A stretch of 64,000 nt of DNA from Heracleum sosnowskyi. Lineage: Eukaryota; Streptophyta; Magnoliopsida; Apiales; Apiaceae. Shown in pieces: positions 1 through 10,679 of this stretch (positions within the stretch are counted from its first letter, which is position 1; the number at the start of each line of letters is the position of its first letter). The position numbers and the translations under genes are program-made. The stretch spans positions 18,743,001 through 18,807,000 of the forward strand of contig CM061240.1 in assembly GCA_030848705.1 (NCBI GenBank), read 5' to 3'. The notes beneath the pieces were generated by a model that did no database searches, was not told the DNA's origin, and saw only the letters and a list, made by a program, of their open reading frames with translations.

Positions 1-1028
1 AAAGCCTTGCTTAGCTCCTTAAAGGACCCAATAGAGTTGGGAGGTAGACGGCTGTACCAACGTTGAGCCATACCCGCAAGAGTTTGGGGAAACGCCCTAC
101 ACTTGACCGCATCGTTGGCTGGCTGCAACAGCAGTGCATTGGAGAATGTCCTTACATGATTTGCGGGATCTCCCGTTCCATCATAGGCTTTGATCGAAGG
201 CATCTTAAACTTTCTGGATATAGCCGTTTTCATGATGTCTTGAGTAAACGGTGGTGTAGGATCATCAGGATCTCCTAGGGGCAACAGATTACTAGGATCA
301 CCCCTTGGGGCTTCAGCCCTCTTGGTCCTTCTTGGTGGATCCAAGTTGATTATCGGGATTCCTTCAGTTGTTCGGCCCCGAGTTTGAGCGGCCTCTTCTT
401 CAGCAAGGAGTTTTTTGAGCCTTGCAGTCTCTGCCTCATGGGCTGCAAGCTTCTCCCTAGTAGTTTGGGGTGGCTCCCGATTTGTCTGTGAAGAACGTCT
501 CCTCCTTGGGGCAACATCCTCCCCAGTTGTATAACCCTCATCCTCAGTGTATGGGCCAGAGTAATCTTGAATGAGAGGGGTCTGACGAGTCTGTTGATTT
601 TGGGGTCCCAGACCTTGAATATAAGGGGGCACATATGCCTCATGATAGATTGGATTAGTTCCACTACCGCCTGTCATGGGTCGAGGGGGCATGCCATAGC
701 TTGGCATCCCCAAGGTCTGATTCGCGTATTGAGGGAGATCAGTAGTGTGGAGTTGAAGACTGCGAGGTGCGTTTATAAGCAGCGCAGAGGTTGTAATTGG
801 TTGCTGGTGAATGGTTTCTTGTGGATTAGATCCATGAATAACCATTTGTAGGGGATTCGTCCCTTCAGTAGTAATCGGGACTTCTTGTCCTTGAGTGTTG
901 GTGGGGATATTCGCCCCTTGAGTGCCAGTAGTTGGCGGTGGTTGGCTCCCATGAGTATCAGCCCCGGAGGTGATAGGGAGGCCTTCAGAAGTATCAGAAT
1001 CTCTGGTTGTTCTTCGCGTGTTTGCCAT
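1..1028 (-). CDS. Ty3/gypsy gag polyprotein, N-terminal part
   Basis: The frame starts at ATG 1028-1026 and stays open to the window edge (about 342 codons), so it is partial only because of the edge. The first 200 residues are rich in Pro, Thr and Gln and probably disordered. They are followed by a charged segment with a short coiled-coil stretch (about residues 190-220, Lys/Leu/Glu rich). The start of the retrotransposon gag domain then follows, with IKAYDGTGDPANHVRTF and GMAQRWYSRLPPNSIGSFKE, the usual hallmarks of the plant Ty3/gypsy capsid. It encodes the structural protein of the virus-like particle. No stop or frameshift is visible, in contrast to the older gypsy element at 3251-42164. 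Confidence 0.88.
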   Translation of the reverse strand, partial: MANTRRTTRDSDTSEGLPITSGADTHGSQPPPTTGTQGANIPTNTQGQEVPITTEGTNPLQMVIHGSNPQETIHQQPITTSALLINAPRSLQLHTTDLPQYANQTLGMPSYGMPPRPMTGGSGTNPIYHEAYVPPYIQGLGPQNQQTRQTPLIQDYSGPYTEDEGYTTGEDVAPRRRRSSQTNREPPQTTREKLAAHEAETARLKKLLAEEEAAQTRGRTTEGIPIINLDPPRRTKRAEAPRGDPSNLLPLGDPDDPTPPFTQDIMKTAISRKFKMPSIKAYDGTGDPANHVRTFSNALLLQPANDAVKCRAFPQTLAGMAQRWYSRLPPNSIGSFKELSKA

Positions 1029-1061
1029 GGTTGATGTTGTCTTCCCACAGACGGCGCCAAA

Positions 1062-1568
1062 TGTTATGGATTAAAAAACGTACTTTGTGAATTTAATGAG
1101 CTTCGAGCTTTAATGGCTGCACTCGTGTTTCCGGACTAAATTGGTCCTCACAAGATGCCTACGTATCTCAATTAATGTTGAGAATCAAGCCAAAGACGTA
1201 GTTCTGATTGTAGGATCAGGGACCTTATATAGGCGTCTGGAGCCTAGTATTTATGGTATGTTTAGGAGTCTTAGCGAATAAGTCTCCTTTTTGTTATTGG
1301 ATAAGCATTGTATTGCTTGCTGAAGAATTCGTTTCCTTGTTGGTAAAGGTTACGACTCATTGATTGCCTTTAATTGGGATTCCAGATCCTTCTTTGACTA
1401 ATTTTCCATAATCAAGGCTCTTTTCATGAGCTGTACATTTTCCCTACTCATTAATTACGAAATTAATGAATAATTAGGGTATTGGGCCTTAAATATCGGC
1501 CTTTTGTTTGACCAGTCAATTATATTTCTATAATTACTTTTCTGACCATATTAATATAAAAAATAACA
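1062..1568 (-). repeat. Candidate 5' LTR of the left gypsy element
   Basis: On the plus strand the segment begins TGTTATGG directly next to the primer-binding motif. The best right end is ATAACA at 1563-1568, which gives a 6-bp inverted terminal pair TGTTAT/ATAACA and a length of 507 bp. The right border is inferred from this pairing only, since the partner LTR is not in the window. Confidence 0.5.
1223..1231 (-). promoter_or_regulatory. TATA box of the left gypsy LTR
   Basis: The minus strand reads CCTATATAAGG here, about 160 nt upstream of the LTR/leader border. This is a normal place for the TATA box of a plant LTR promoter driving leftward transcription into gag. Confidence 0.45.
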
Positions 1569-2000
1569 TAATTAATATTCAATATAAAATGAAAAAAGAT
1601 ATGATTTTTTGAATTATAAATATTACAAAATTGCAATAATTATTCACAATGATCAATTAGGTTATAACTCAAAGTATGATAATATGAATTTTAAATGGTA
1701 TACGAAATTGATCAACATAATCAACATAATTTTAGACTAAAACTAAACATTTGAGTTTAAAAATATAAAAATATGTATGTAATATATAAAAAAATGAGCT
1801 ATACACCGCAAGGATGACTTTCATATAATATTAATAGTTTCATAATATATTTTCGTCTTACGTATATATCGATTCTTTATAAATGTACTCTAACTAAGTT
1901 AAATCACATTGCATATGTTATATATTCACAATTTTCCAAAATATTTTTTTTATTTTATACTCAAATGTTCAATTTGATAAAGTTTCGTCATAAAAAACCA
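1569..2000. other. AT-rich spacer, no gene seen
   Basis: Very AT-rich sequence without an open frame. The last part (about 1953-1984) contains a stretch around TACTCAAATGTTCAATTTGA that recurs with one or two changes just right of the large gypsy element at 42176-42205. Confidence 0.6.
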
Positions 2001-2105
2001 CCTATACTATATTATTAAAGCCAAAACATTGAAAGTTTAGGTTTTTGGTTTTCGGTCATTTATTCTATTTAATAAATAAAATTAAAATTAAAATAGTAAC
2101 TAGAT

Positions 2106-2740
2106 GATTGCCTTTAATAATTAAAATATATTTTTTCCTAACAAAATCTACTCCTTTTCCAAAAATATCATGACAATTATCTTTAAATTAAAACATATTA
2201 CCTTTTATATTTGTTATCACTAAAATCTCTGTTTCCAAAAATATGAGATGCAATCCTTACTTATTTATTTTAAAATCTATTTTAATACTCTATTTAATAA
2301 ATAATAAAATAATATAAAAATAGTAACTTGTTGATTGCCTTTTATAATTAAAACAATTCTAACAAAATCTACTCTTTTTCGAAAAATATCACGACAATTA
2401 CCTTTAAATTAAAACATATTATCTTTTATATTTGTTATCACTAAAATCAATATTTTCCAAAAATATGAGGTGCAAACCTTACTTATTTATTTTAAAACAT
2501 ATTTTAATACTTTATTTAATAAATAATAAAATAATATAAAAATAGTAACTAGTTGATTGCCTTTTATAGTTAAAAAAAATTTTCTAACCAAATCTACTTT
2601 TTATTCAAAAATATCACGGGCAATTACCTTTAAATTAAAATATATTACCTTTTATATTTGTTATCACTAAAATCTCTATTTTCCAAAAATATCAAGTGCA
2701 ACCCTTACTTATATATTTTAAAACCTATTTTAATACTTTT
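2106..2740. repeat. About 2.9 tandem copies of a ~225-bp AT-rich unit
   Basis: Each unit starts with GATTGCCTTT (2106, 2333, 2555) and contains in the same order ACAAAATCTACT, AAAATATCA, TTATATTTGTTATCACTAAAATC and CTTACTTAT. Spacings of 227 and 222 bp with many substitutions point to an old tandem array inside the Helitron-like element. Confidence 0.75.
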
Positions 2741-2747
2741 AATTATT

Positions 2748-3028
2748 TAAAAAAACTTACATATTTTAACAAGTGAACATATTTTTTTAACAAATACAAT
2801 TAATATAATTAAAACACATCTAAAAATATTTCGGGCAGTTACTTTTTTTTAATTAAAACATATTAGTTTTTCTATTTGTCCTTATTAAAAAAACTTACTT
2901 ATTTTAACATGTCAACATATTTTTTTAATAAATACAATTAATATAATTAAAACACTTCTAAAAATATCACGGGAAATTACTTTTTTTTTTAATTAAAACA
3001 TGTTAGATTTTCTATTTGTCCTTATTAT
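2748..3028. repeat. Two tandem copies of a ~138-bp AT-rich unit
   Basis: The blocks AAAAAACTTAC, ATTTTTTTAAYAAATACAAT, AATTAAAACAC and TTTTCTATTTGTCCTTATT occur in the same order twice, about 138 bp apart. The second unit type directly follows the ~225-bp array. Confidence 0.65.
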
Positions 3029-3250
3029 TAATATTATTTTATTATAAAATAATATTGATAATACCTCATTTATCTTCCTCAGCCCCATCTGTATTTTTTT
3101 ATATTTTTTTATGTTCTAATTAATATTTAAGTTTCTCATTTTATAATTTATCATAGTAATTTTTACTTTTATTTTAATATTTTCCGTTCACATTAAATTT
3201 TTTAGTTTATTATTTTTTAAGGTTCGTGCCTTGCACGGGTTAAAAGTTAG

Positions 3251-4106
3251 TGTTGTGTCATAAATCTGTGTGGGATTGATTTATAGCCCATTACAGGTGA
3301 CAAACCCATTTAGCTTGGTCAAAGGGGCCCAATGGAGGTGCTAATAAGGGAAGTATGGTTAAGTCATGAGTTATTAGGGGGTTCAACCCTCATGGCAGCT
3401 TCACAGTTGAACCTCGTCTATGAGTCTGTTGTCCAGGGTGTGTCTGTCTATGCTTGACAGGGGTATCGCCAGTACCCTCTAGATGTAGTGTCCTACTCAA
3501 TTACAGCCTCCTAAACTTAAGGAGCACGTCTCTATCTTCAAGAATTCGATTCTAAGTCCATCTCTATCATCTGGGACGAGATAAATACATCAGTTATGAG
3601 GATATTTATTGAATATACAAGCCATATCATTATAGTGGCCGAATATATCATTTTATACATGAAGATGAAGGCTTCTAGTGACCTACTAGGAGTAGGACTC
3701 TTGGATGCATGCTTAATAATTATCATTCCAGCTTATTAAGGAGGCAAATGTCTATAAAAAACGTAGCAAGATCAGCTCAAAGGAGTCCAACATCAAGAGA
3801 ACTATATATGGACTTGATACCTATAAATATAGGATATGTAGGCCATTTACAAAGGGATACACACTCATATTCTCTCTACTATTCTCGTGTAGGAGCTTTT
3901 GTGATACTCATTTCCGGCAATTATTTTCTCTACATTGCCCGGAAACCTTGTGAATTCAGTCCAAGTACAGCCACAAACACCTCTCGGTTCTAGGTAGTTG
4001 AACCCTGGCAGCAGCGTGCGAACCTGTTCTTGTTGCCTATTTCTACGCTCTTATTCCGATATTCCAGCAAACCTCTGAATTGGTGTTCCAAATTCCTCTC
4101 ACAACA
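3251..4106 (+). repeat. 5' LTR of the Tat-type element
   Basis: 856 bp, beginning TGTTGTGTCATAAATC and ending CTCTCACAACA. A TATA-like TCTATAAAAAACG lies near 3751-3763, so transcription would start in the middle of the LTR. The small reading frames inside the LTR also appear with changes in the other copy and are not genes. Confidence 0.92.
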
Positions 4107-4109
4107 TAA

Positions 4110-4128
4110 TTGACGCTAGAAGGAGGGG
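4110..4128 (+). other. Primer-binding site of the Tat-type element
   Basis: Four bases after the LTR comes TTGACGCTAGAAGGAGGGG, in the position of the minus-strand primer-binding site. I did not assign the tRNA. Confidence 0.5.
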
Positions 4129-4143
4129 CTATCCACTGATCTT

Positions 4144-6222
4144 TTGAGAGGAAAGATGTCGAACAATTCCGATGATGATCGGACACCGAAGAGCAACCGC
4201 GAAGATGGTGAAAATGAATCTAAGGATGAAATGACGGCTCAAGAACTAAGAGATGAAGTAAAGAGAATGAAGAAAGAACTAGGCTCTCTCAGAAAAAGGT
4301 CCGACAAAATGAAGAAATGGAAGCAAAAATTCATTTCTCTTGAGAAAAAGACTAAAAAGACGCCTATAACTCCAATTCGGCTCGATTTCGAAACTGATGA
4401 TAATGGCTCTGGAAATGAATCCGGAAAACTAAACCTTTCTGATGTTAATACAGATCAAACTGACCCCGATTGGAATAAAGATAAGGAAGAGGTTCGTAAA
4501 TCGCAGGGTTCCCCCACCCGTAGCGTGAGTGTCTTCGATAGGCTGGGTAACAAGTTGAACATCGAGGATTTGCGTCACAAGCTGGATCAACGCAAGAAGA
4601 AAAAGCCTAAAAAGACTCGTTCTGAAAGGTCTCAATCTAAAGGTTCAAAAAGCCACAGAAAGGAAGAGGATGAGCCTGATTCAAGCTCAGGTCAAAGCTC
4701 TGCTAATAATAATGACAAGGGTTCAACTGACGGTGAGGAAGAGCTCTTTTCGGATGAGGAGGAAGGGCGGTTTAAGGTAAATGACTTGTGTGAATCCCTA
4801 AAGAAGCTGAAAAAGGAAAAATAGTCGCAATCTGAGCTGACGGTGGCATCCCCATTTACCAAAAAGGTCAGGGATTCGCCCTTACCCCCGGCTTACAGGG
4901 GTACGCCTGATTTGAAGTTTGATGGAACCCTTGATCCAGTCGAGTTCCTTAGCCGATTTAATACCGAGATGGAGGTGTACCATATAAAAGACCTCACTAA
5001 ATGTCGTTTATTAGCAGCTACACTGAGGGACAATACTCATCAGTGGTTCAAACGGCTGCCTGCAAATTACATCAAGTCATGGAAACAAATGAGCGAGCTC
5101 TTCATAGCCCAATTCAGGGCTTCAGTCGCTTACGTCCCGCCAGCAAATACCCTAGCAAATATCAAGCAAAGGGAGAATGAGACCCTCACTCAATATTTCA
5201 AGCGGTTTAACGTGGAGGTTCCAAAGGTAAGGAAGGCTACCGATGAGACCTACAAAAATTTTCCGATTGCAGGCGTGCGCCCTGGTACCGACTTCTGGAA
5301 GGAGTTGCAGCGCAAGGAACCCAAAACCCTTGCTGACTTTTACATGAAGGCAGAGTCCTACAAGGTGGTTGAAGAGTCGTTGGCTAATCTGAAAAAGGAT
5401 GGAAACTCTGGTCAAGGAAACTGGAATAGAAATAAAAGGAATAGATCTTATAGTCCAAGAGATAGGGGATATAGCAAGAGAACCTCCTATCCTCGTACCT
5501 CAGAAAGGGCAGCCCCAAGGGATGATAAGACTGCTCCAATCAAAGTGAACAACACCAGTACCAAAAAAGGCTTGGGTTACAGATATTCGCCTGAGAAAGA
5601 TTTGTCGAGATACACTGAGTACACACCTTTGACGGTTCCAATTGATCACATACTCGAGGTAAATGAAAAGACTGGGATGTTCCGAAAGCCCTACAGAAAT
5701 GGACCCCCGGGAAGGAAGGACATGGCTCGATATTGTGCTTTCCATGATACCAATGGGCATGAAACATCGAATTGTCGCCAACTTAAAGATCAGATTGAGG
5801 ATGCAATCAGAAGTGGTTATCTTACTGAGTTTGTTACTCAGGAAGCCAAGAAGTACAAGGACACCAAAGATGCTAAAGATGGAGGAAAGCCTAATCCCGA
5901 GCATACGACTAGGGCTGGAAGCATCCATATAATTATTGGAGGCCCTTACATTGGAGGTGCTAGCAGAAATTCGATGAAGAATTATGTTCGTGAGGCAAGG
6001 GGACCACCTCTTACAAATGTGTGTCACTTACATGAAAGGCCGCCCAAACAATTCAAGGGTGAAACTACTAACATAACTTTTACTGAAAATGATGCTAGAC
6101 ACGTTCACCACCCACATAATGATGCGCTGGTGATAAAGGCTGCTATTGGAGACTTAAACGTTCATAGAGTGTTGGTAGACAATGGAAGCTCCGTTAACAT
6201 CCTCGCCTATAACACCTACTAA
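4144..6222 (+). pseudogene. Gag and start of protease of the Tat-type element, broken
   Basis: One frame runs from 4144 but meets an in-frame TAG at 4822-4824, after a very charged Lys/Glu/Ser-rich N-terminal region of 226 codons with coiled-coil character. It continues in the same frame from 4825. The capsid domain is clear (LKFDGTLDPVEFLSRFNTEM, HQWFKRLPANYIKSWKQMSE, QRENETLTQYFKRFN). Then comes a basic Arg/Lys/Ser-rich part and a CAFHDTNGHETSNCRQLK segment that resembles the zinc-knuckle region of the lineage. The protease begins near 6115, with its active-site motif as VLVDNGSSVNIL (about 6169-6204). A TAA at 6220-6222 ends the frame inside the protease. It cannot make a full Gag-Pol. Confidence 0.9.
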
Positions 6223-8752
6223 AAAATGGGACTTATGGACAAAGAATTGACTCCGTCTTACAATGAGTTATATGGTTTCACATGAAACCCAGTCCAGATT
6301 GTGGGACGTGTAAAACTTCCAGTAACCCTAGGGGAGAAACCCCGGGCTTCCACCCAAATTGCTGAGTTTATGGTGGTAAATGAAGACATATCGTACAATG
6401 GGATCATCGGCAAACCTCTACTTAAGGAGATGCGAGTGGTAACTTCAATATACCATCTCTCTATGAAATTCCCGACCCCTGCTGGGATTGGGTGCGTGCA
6501 AGGCTGCCAATCAGACTCAAGAGAATGTTCTAGTAAAGCCTTGTGTACAGCTGAACAAGCCTGCAAAAACTTGTTGCTGGTAGATGGAGGTTCGAATGAT
6601 AATTGCTACTGTCAGCTTGAATCGTTGGAAGAACGAATGGAAGATGTTTCCAAACCAAAGCCGAGTTGTTATGCTATTGTAATTGTGCAACATCCTGGTG
6701 AAGACCCTTACATGGATATTGCATCTTTTCGGGGGTAGATACCCCTAGAGAGGTACTTATGCTTGAAGCTCCTCCGGTCAAAAGCTCAAAAATTGTTGAA
6801 CCTCTCGTTGAGGGGATTGTAGAAGAAGTTAACGACAGTGATTTTGAAGGCTTCGACAACACCCCGGAGGCGAAAAAAGGTATTGCCATGGAAGTTGATT
6901 TGGATCCTCGCATGCCGGAATCCATGGAGAAAACGGGTGCAGCCGGGGATACGATCTCTATCTTGATAGATGTTGCTGATTCTACGAAAATACTAAAGGT
7001 AGGAAAGAATTTGAACCACGAAGTACATGAAGTCTTGGTTACATTCCTGAAGAGCAATTTGGATGTCTTTGCTTGGAGTCACTCCGACATAGTAGGGATA
7101 GACCCTATGGTAATGTGTCACCGACTTAACATTGATCCTGAAAAAAAGGCAGTAAGGCAGAAAAGAAGAGCTATAAGTGGAGAAAGAGCGATGGCTTTAA
7201 AAGAAGAGGTCGACAGGCTATTGAAAGCCAAACTCGTGAAAGAGTCCTTCTACCCCATGTGGCTAGCGAACCCTGTACTGGTGAAGAAGCCCAATGGCAA
7301 ATGACGTACGTGTGTCGACTTCACTGATTTAAATAAAGCCTGCCCCAAGGATAGCTTCCCGCTGCCGCGCATCGATCAATTGGTAGATGCTACTGCTGGC
7401 CATGTTTTGCTAAGTTTCATGGATGCTTATTCGGGCTACAACCAAATCCCGATGTACGAACCCGACCAAGAGCACACATCCTTCATAACTGATAGAGGTC
7501 TCTACTGCTACATTGGCATGCCCTTTCAGTTATTGAACGCTGGGGCTACTTACCAAAGGCTGGTCAACATGATGTTCAAAGAGCAAATTGGGAAAACTAT
7601 GGAGGTGTACGTGGACGACATGCTAGTAAAATCTAAGGTTGTGAATGATCACGTCTCACACCTCTATGAGATGTTTGACATACTGAGACGATTTAGGATG
7701 AATCTGAACCCCGAGAAGTGTGTCTTCGGGGTTATATCTGACAAATTTCTTGGTTTCTTGGTGAACCACCGGGGTATAGAGGCGAACCCTGCAAAAATCA
7801 AAGCATTAATCGATATGAGGTCACCTCGCAATGTAAGGGAGGTTCAATGCCTCACGGGGAGGATCGCAGCCCTCAACAGGTTTGTCTCGAAATCCTAAGA
7901 CAGGTGCAAGGAGTTCTTCGCAGCAATAAAGAAAGGGAAAAGCTTTGAGTGGACCCCTGAATGCGAAGAAGCATTCATCAAGCTAAAAGAACAGCTTAGA
8001 AGCCCCCCACTATTGGCAAAACCTATTGATGGTGAGACTCTTATCTTATACTTAGCTGTTTCTGAATATTCCATTAGTGCTGCTTTAGTTAGGGAAGAGG
8101 AACAGGTTCAGCACCCTGTCTACTACGTAAGCGAAAGGCTGTTAGATGCTGAAACCCGATATACAAACATGGAGAAGCTTGCCTATGCCTTAATCTTAGC
8201 CTCAAGAAAGCTAAGACCATACTTCCAAGCGCATAAGGTGGAGGTACGAACTTCATACCCTCTCAGGCAAGTTCTACACAAACCGAAAGCCTCAGGAAGA
8301 CTCATGAAGTGGGTAGTCGAGCTAGGCCAATTTGATGTGGCATATAGACCAAGAACAACCATAAAAGGGCAAGTCTTAGCAGATTTTTTACTGGAATTTC
8401 CTCTAACCTTTGAAATCAAAGAACAAATCCTATTAGTGGAACCCCCAATTGGGGAGGTTCCGACAGAGAATTGTGCACCCTGGTGGACGCTGTACTTTGA
8501 TGGGGCTGTAAATGGGAACGGGGCTGGAGCAGGCATAGTTCTGGTAAGCCCAGAAGGACACAAGCTCCAAAGCTCAATTCATTTCGAATTCAAAGCAATA
8601 AATAACGATGCAGAATATGAAGCCCTGATTGCGGGACTAAAGCTAGCTCTTGAAATGAGAGTCGAGAACATGACTGTCTACAACGATTCTATGCTTGTAG
8701 TTGGTCATATCAAAAGAGATTTCAGGCTAGAGGTCCCCGTACTGATCTGTAC
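6223..8752 (+). pseudogene. Protease end, reverse transcriptase and RNase H region of the Tat-type element, broken
   Basis: The protease frame continues past a TGA at 6283-6285 to a TAG at 6736-6738. A frameshift then moves coding to another frame (from about 6759). Reverse transcriptase follows, with KPNGK just before a TGA at 7302-7304, CVDFTDLNKACPKDSFPLPR, FMDAYSGYNQI and the catalytic YVDDMLVKS near 7608. A TAA at 7896-7898 interrupts the same frame. The first RNase H (near 8010-8380) looks degenerate. The second, with YFDGAVNGNGAGAGIVLVSP, DAEYEALIAGL and YNDSMLV (8490-8705), is the extra RNase H typical of Tat elements. A single-base-type frameshift near 8720 separates it from integrase. 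Confidence 0.9.
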
Positions 8753-10198
8753 ATGAGACACACTCAGGAGTTAATCAAAAAGTTCAACGAGGTGAACCTT
8801 GAGCAGATTCCAAGGTCAAGGAATGCGGATGCCGATGCTTTAGCCAAAATGGGATCCCAACGAGAAGCTACTATGCTAGGGGTAATACCGTTGGAAATTC
8901 AGCTACAACTTAGCATCCCACTATTCAAAGTTATGGGAATTGAAAGCCAGGAGGAGGAGTCATGGGTCACTCCTATCATGGAATACATAACGAAAGGGGT
9001 TCTCCCTGCTGACAAAGGGGAAGCCCGAAGAATGAAGTATAAGGCGGCCAGGTACGCCCTATATGATGGAAAGCTGTTCAAGAGAGGTTTCAACAAGCCA
9101 CTATTGAAATGCATTTCTGGAAACGAGTGTGAATATATTATGCGAGAAGTCCATGAAGGTGTATGTGGAAACCATGCTGGTGGGAGCTCTTTAGCTCATA
9201 AAATACTCCGTAAGGACTACTACTGGCCAACCTTACAAAATGACGCACACAGGTTTACCAGGGCATGCGATAAGTGTCAAAGGTTTTCAAACTTTAATAG
9301 CAACCCAACTGTGCCACTGAAACCACTATCTAGCCCTTGGCCTTTTGCTGTATGGGGGATCGATCTAATCGGAGAACTTCCCCAAGGGAAAGGAGGTCTG
9401 AAGTACGTTGTCGTAGCTGTCGACTACTTTACCAAATGGGCGGAAGCGAAACCCCTGGCTACCATCACAGCAGTTAAATTGAAGGAATTCGTGTTTAGAG
9501 AAATTGTGTGTAGGTACGGGGTACCATACAAGCTAATATTTGACAATGGCAAGCAATTTGATAGCAAGGAAATGAGAGGTCTCTGCGAAGACCTTGGCAT
9601 TCAAAAGAACTTCTCAGACGTATGCCATCCCCAAAGCAACGGCCAAACTGAAGCCGTCAACAAAATCATCAAGCATACCCTCAAAGTAAAGATGGAGGAG
9701 AAGAAGGGAGTTTGGCCAGAGGAACTCCCCATGGTGTTATGGTCCTATAACACCACACCAAGAACAACCACGGGGGAATCCCCCTTTACTTTGACCTACG
9801 GGTGTGAAGCTATGGTCCCAGTTGAAATAGGTGTTGGTTCTTTCAGGCGGGATAACTATGATCCCACAAACGATGAGGTCAATCATCATCTCTATTTGGA
9901 TTTAATCGAGGAGGTTCGCGCGAACTCTCAGCTGAAGCTTGCTGCGTACCAGCAGCGAACTCGAAAATACTTTGATAAAAAGGTTCGTGCACGACCTTTA
10001 AAGGTTGGAGATCTAGTCCTACGGAAGATGTTGCCTAACATGAAGACTAGAGGCTATGGAGCCTTCGAGGCCAATTGGGAAGGCCCATATTACATCAAGA
10101 CGGTCCTTTGGGAAGGCATATATCATTTGGAAGATTTGGATGGGAACCTCATCCCACGAGTGTGGAACGCCGAACTCTTGAAGAAATATTACCAGTAG
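8753..10198 (+). pseudogene. RNase H tail and integrase of the Tat-type element
   Basis: This 481-codon frame is open to its TAG/stop at 10198. It starts with the last part of RNase H (IPRSRNADADALAKMGS). Integrase follows, with an HHCC-type zinc region (HEGVCGNHAGG and CDKCQRF) and a core with WGIDLIGELP (first Asp), LIFDNGKQFDS (second Asp) and HPQSNGQTEAVNKII (Glu). A C-terminal domain contains LKVGDLVLRKM and FEANWEGPYYI. The integrase itself is intact. It is called a pseudogene because it depends on the broken upstream frame for expression. Confidence 0.9.
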
Positions 10199-10328
10199 AT
10201 CATTCCAGGTAATATCTTCAGTAAACCTCTTTCAGGTCTAGGATTAATAAAGGTAGTTTATTAGTTAAAACTACCCCATTTTTAGGGTTCAATGGATTAG
10301 GATTTCTATCTTGCTTAGACAATATGTC

Positions 10329-10338
10329 GGGGGGTAGT
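10329..10338 (+). other. Internal copy of the polypurine tract
   Basis: GGGGGGTAGT occurs 131 bases after the pol stop and is identical to the ten bases right before the 3' LTR (41295-41304). Two weaker versions follow (GGGGGTACG near 10477, GGGGGTAAT near 10538). The stretch 10199-10680 otherwise holds no gene. Confidence 0.5.
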
Positions 10339-10679
10339 GCATGTACACCCATCGTTGAATGAAATTTTATGCTTTTATCGAATAAAACAAAGTGATATTT
10401 TTTCGCTTACGATTGCTTGAATGCCATGAATGTTTATATGCTATTATGTGTTTCCCGACTTATATGCCTTTATACTGGGGGTACGCATATTTGAACCTAG
10501 TTCCTTACTATAACTAGCATTATACCAAAGAACTCGGGGGTAATGACTCCATACATACGCACCCTGAAGCAATAACTTGAAAATAACAGTATTTTAAAGC
10601 AAAGTCGGGAACTTTTATGAAGCCTAACTATCATGTACAAACCATACACACTTTGGCTTAAAATACCCAAAAAGTACAT

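Larger units (their letters stand above)
1..1568 (-). mobile_element. Partial Ty3/gypsy LTR retrotransposon, 5' end only
   Basis: The element is read leftwards and leaves the window at base 1. Visible in order on the minus strand are a candidate 5' LTR (1568 to 1062), a short leader beginning TTTGGCGCCGTCTGTGGG that looks like the primer-binding site used by many plant Tat/Athila elements, and an open gag frame from 1028 down to the edge. The leader motif and gag place it in the Tat/Athila side of Ty3/gypsy. The 3' half and second LTR are outside the window, so the target duplication cannot be checked. Confidence 0.85.
2001..3250 (+). mobile_element. Degenerate non-autonomous Helitron-like element
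   Basis: The left end reads CTATACTATATTATTAAAGC, close to the 5' signature of many plant Helitrons. The right end has a short hairpin at 3225-3237 (CGTGC, loop CTT, GCACG), followed by GGGTTAAAAG and then TTAG at 3247-3250, where CTAG is expected. No Rep/helicase reading frame is present, so it would be a non-autonomous copy. The interior is the tandemly repeated AT-rich DNA described separately. The 5' TC dinucleotide is not intact. The 3' end was altered or obscured by the gypsy element that begins at 3251. Confidence 0.45.

Noticed and set aside
3709..3993. 94-codon frame in the 5' LTR, with a similar frame at 41863-42048 in the 3' LTR
   Set aside because: It lies over the LTR promoter and is not kept at full length in the other LTR. 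No known domain.
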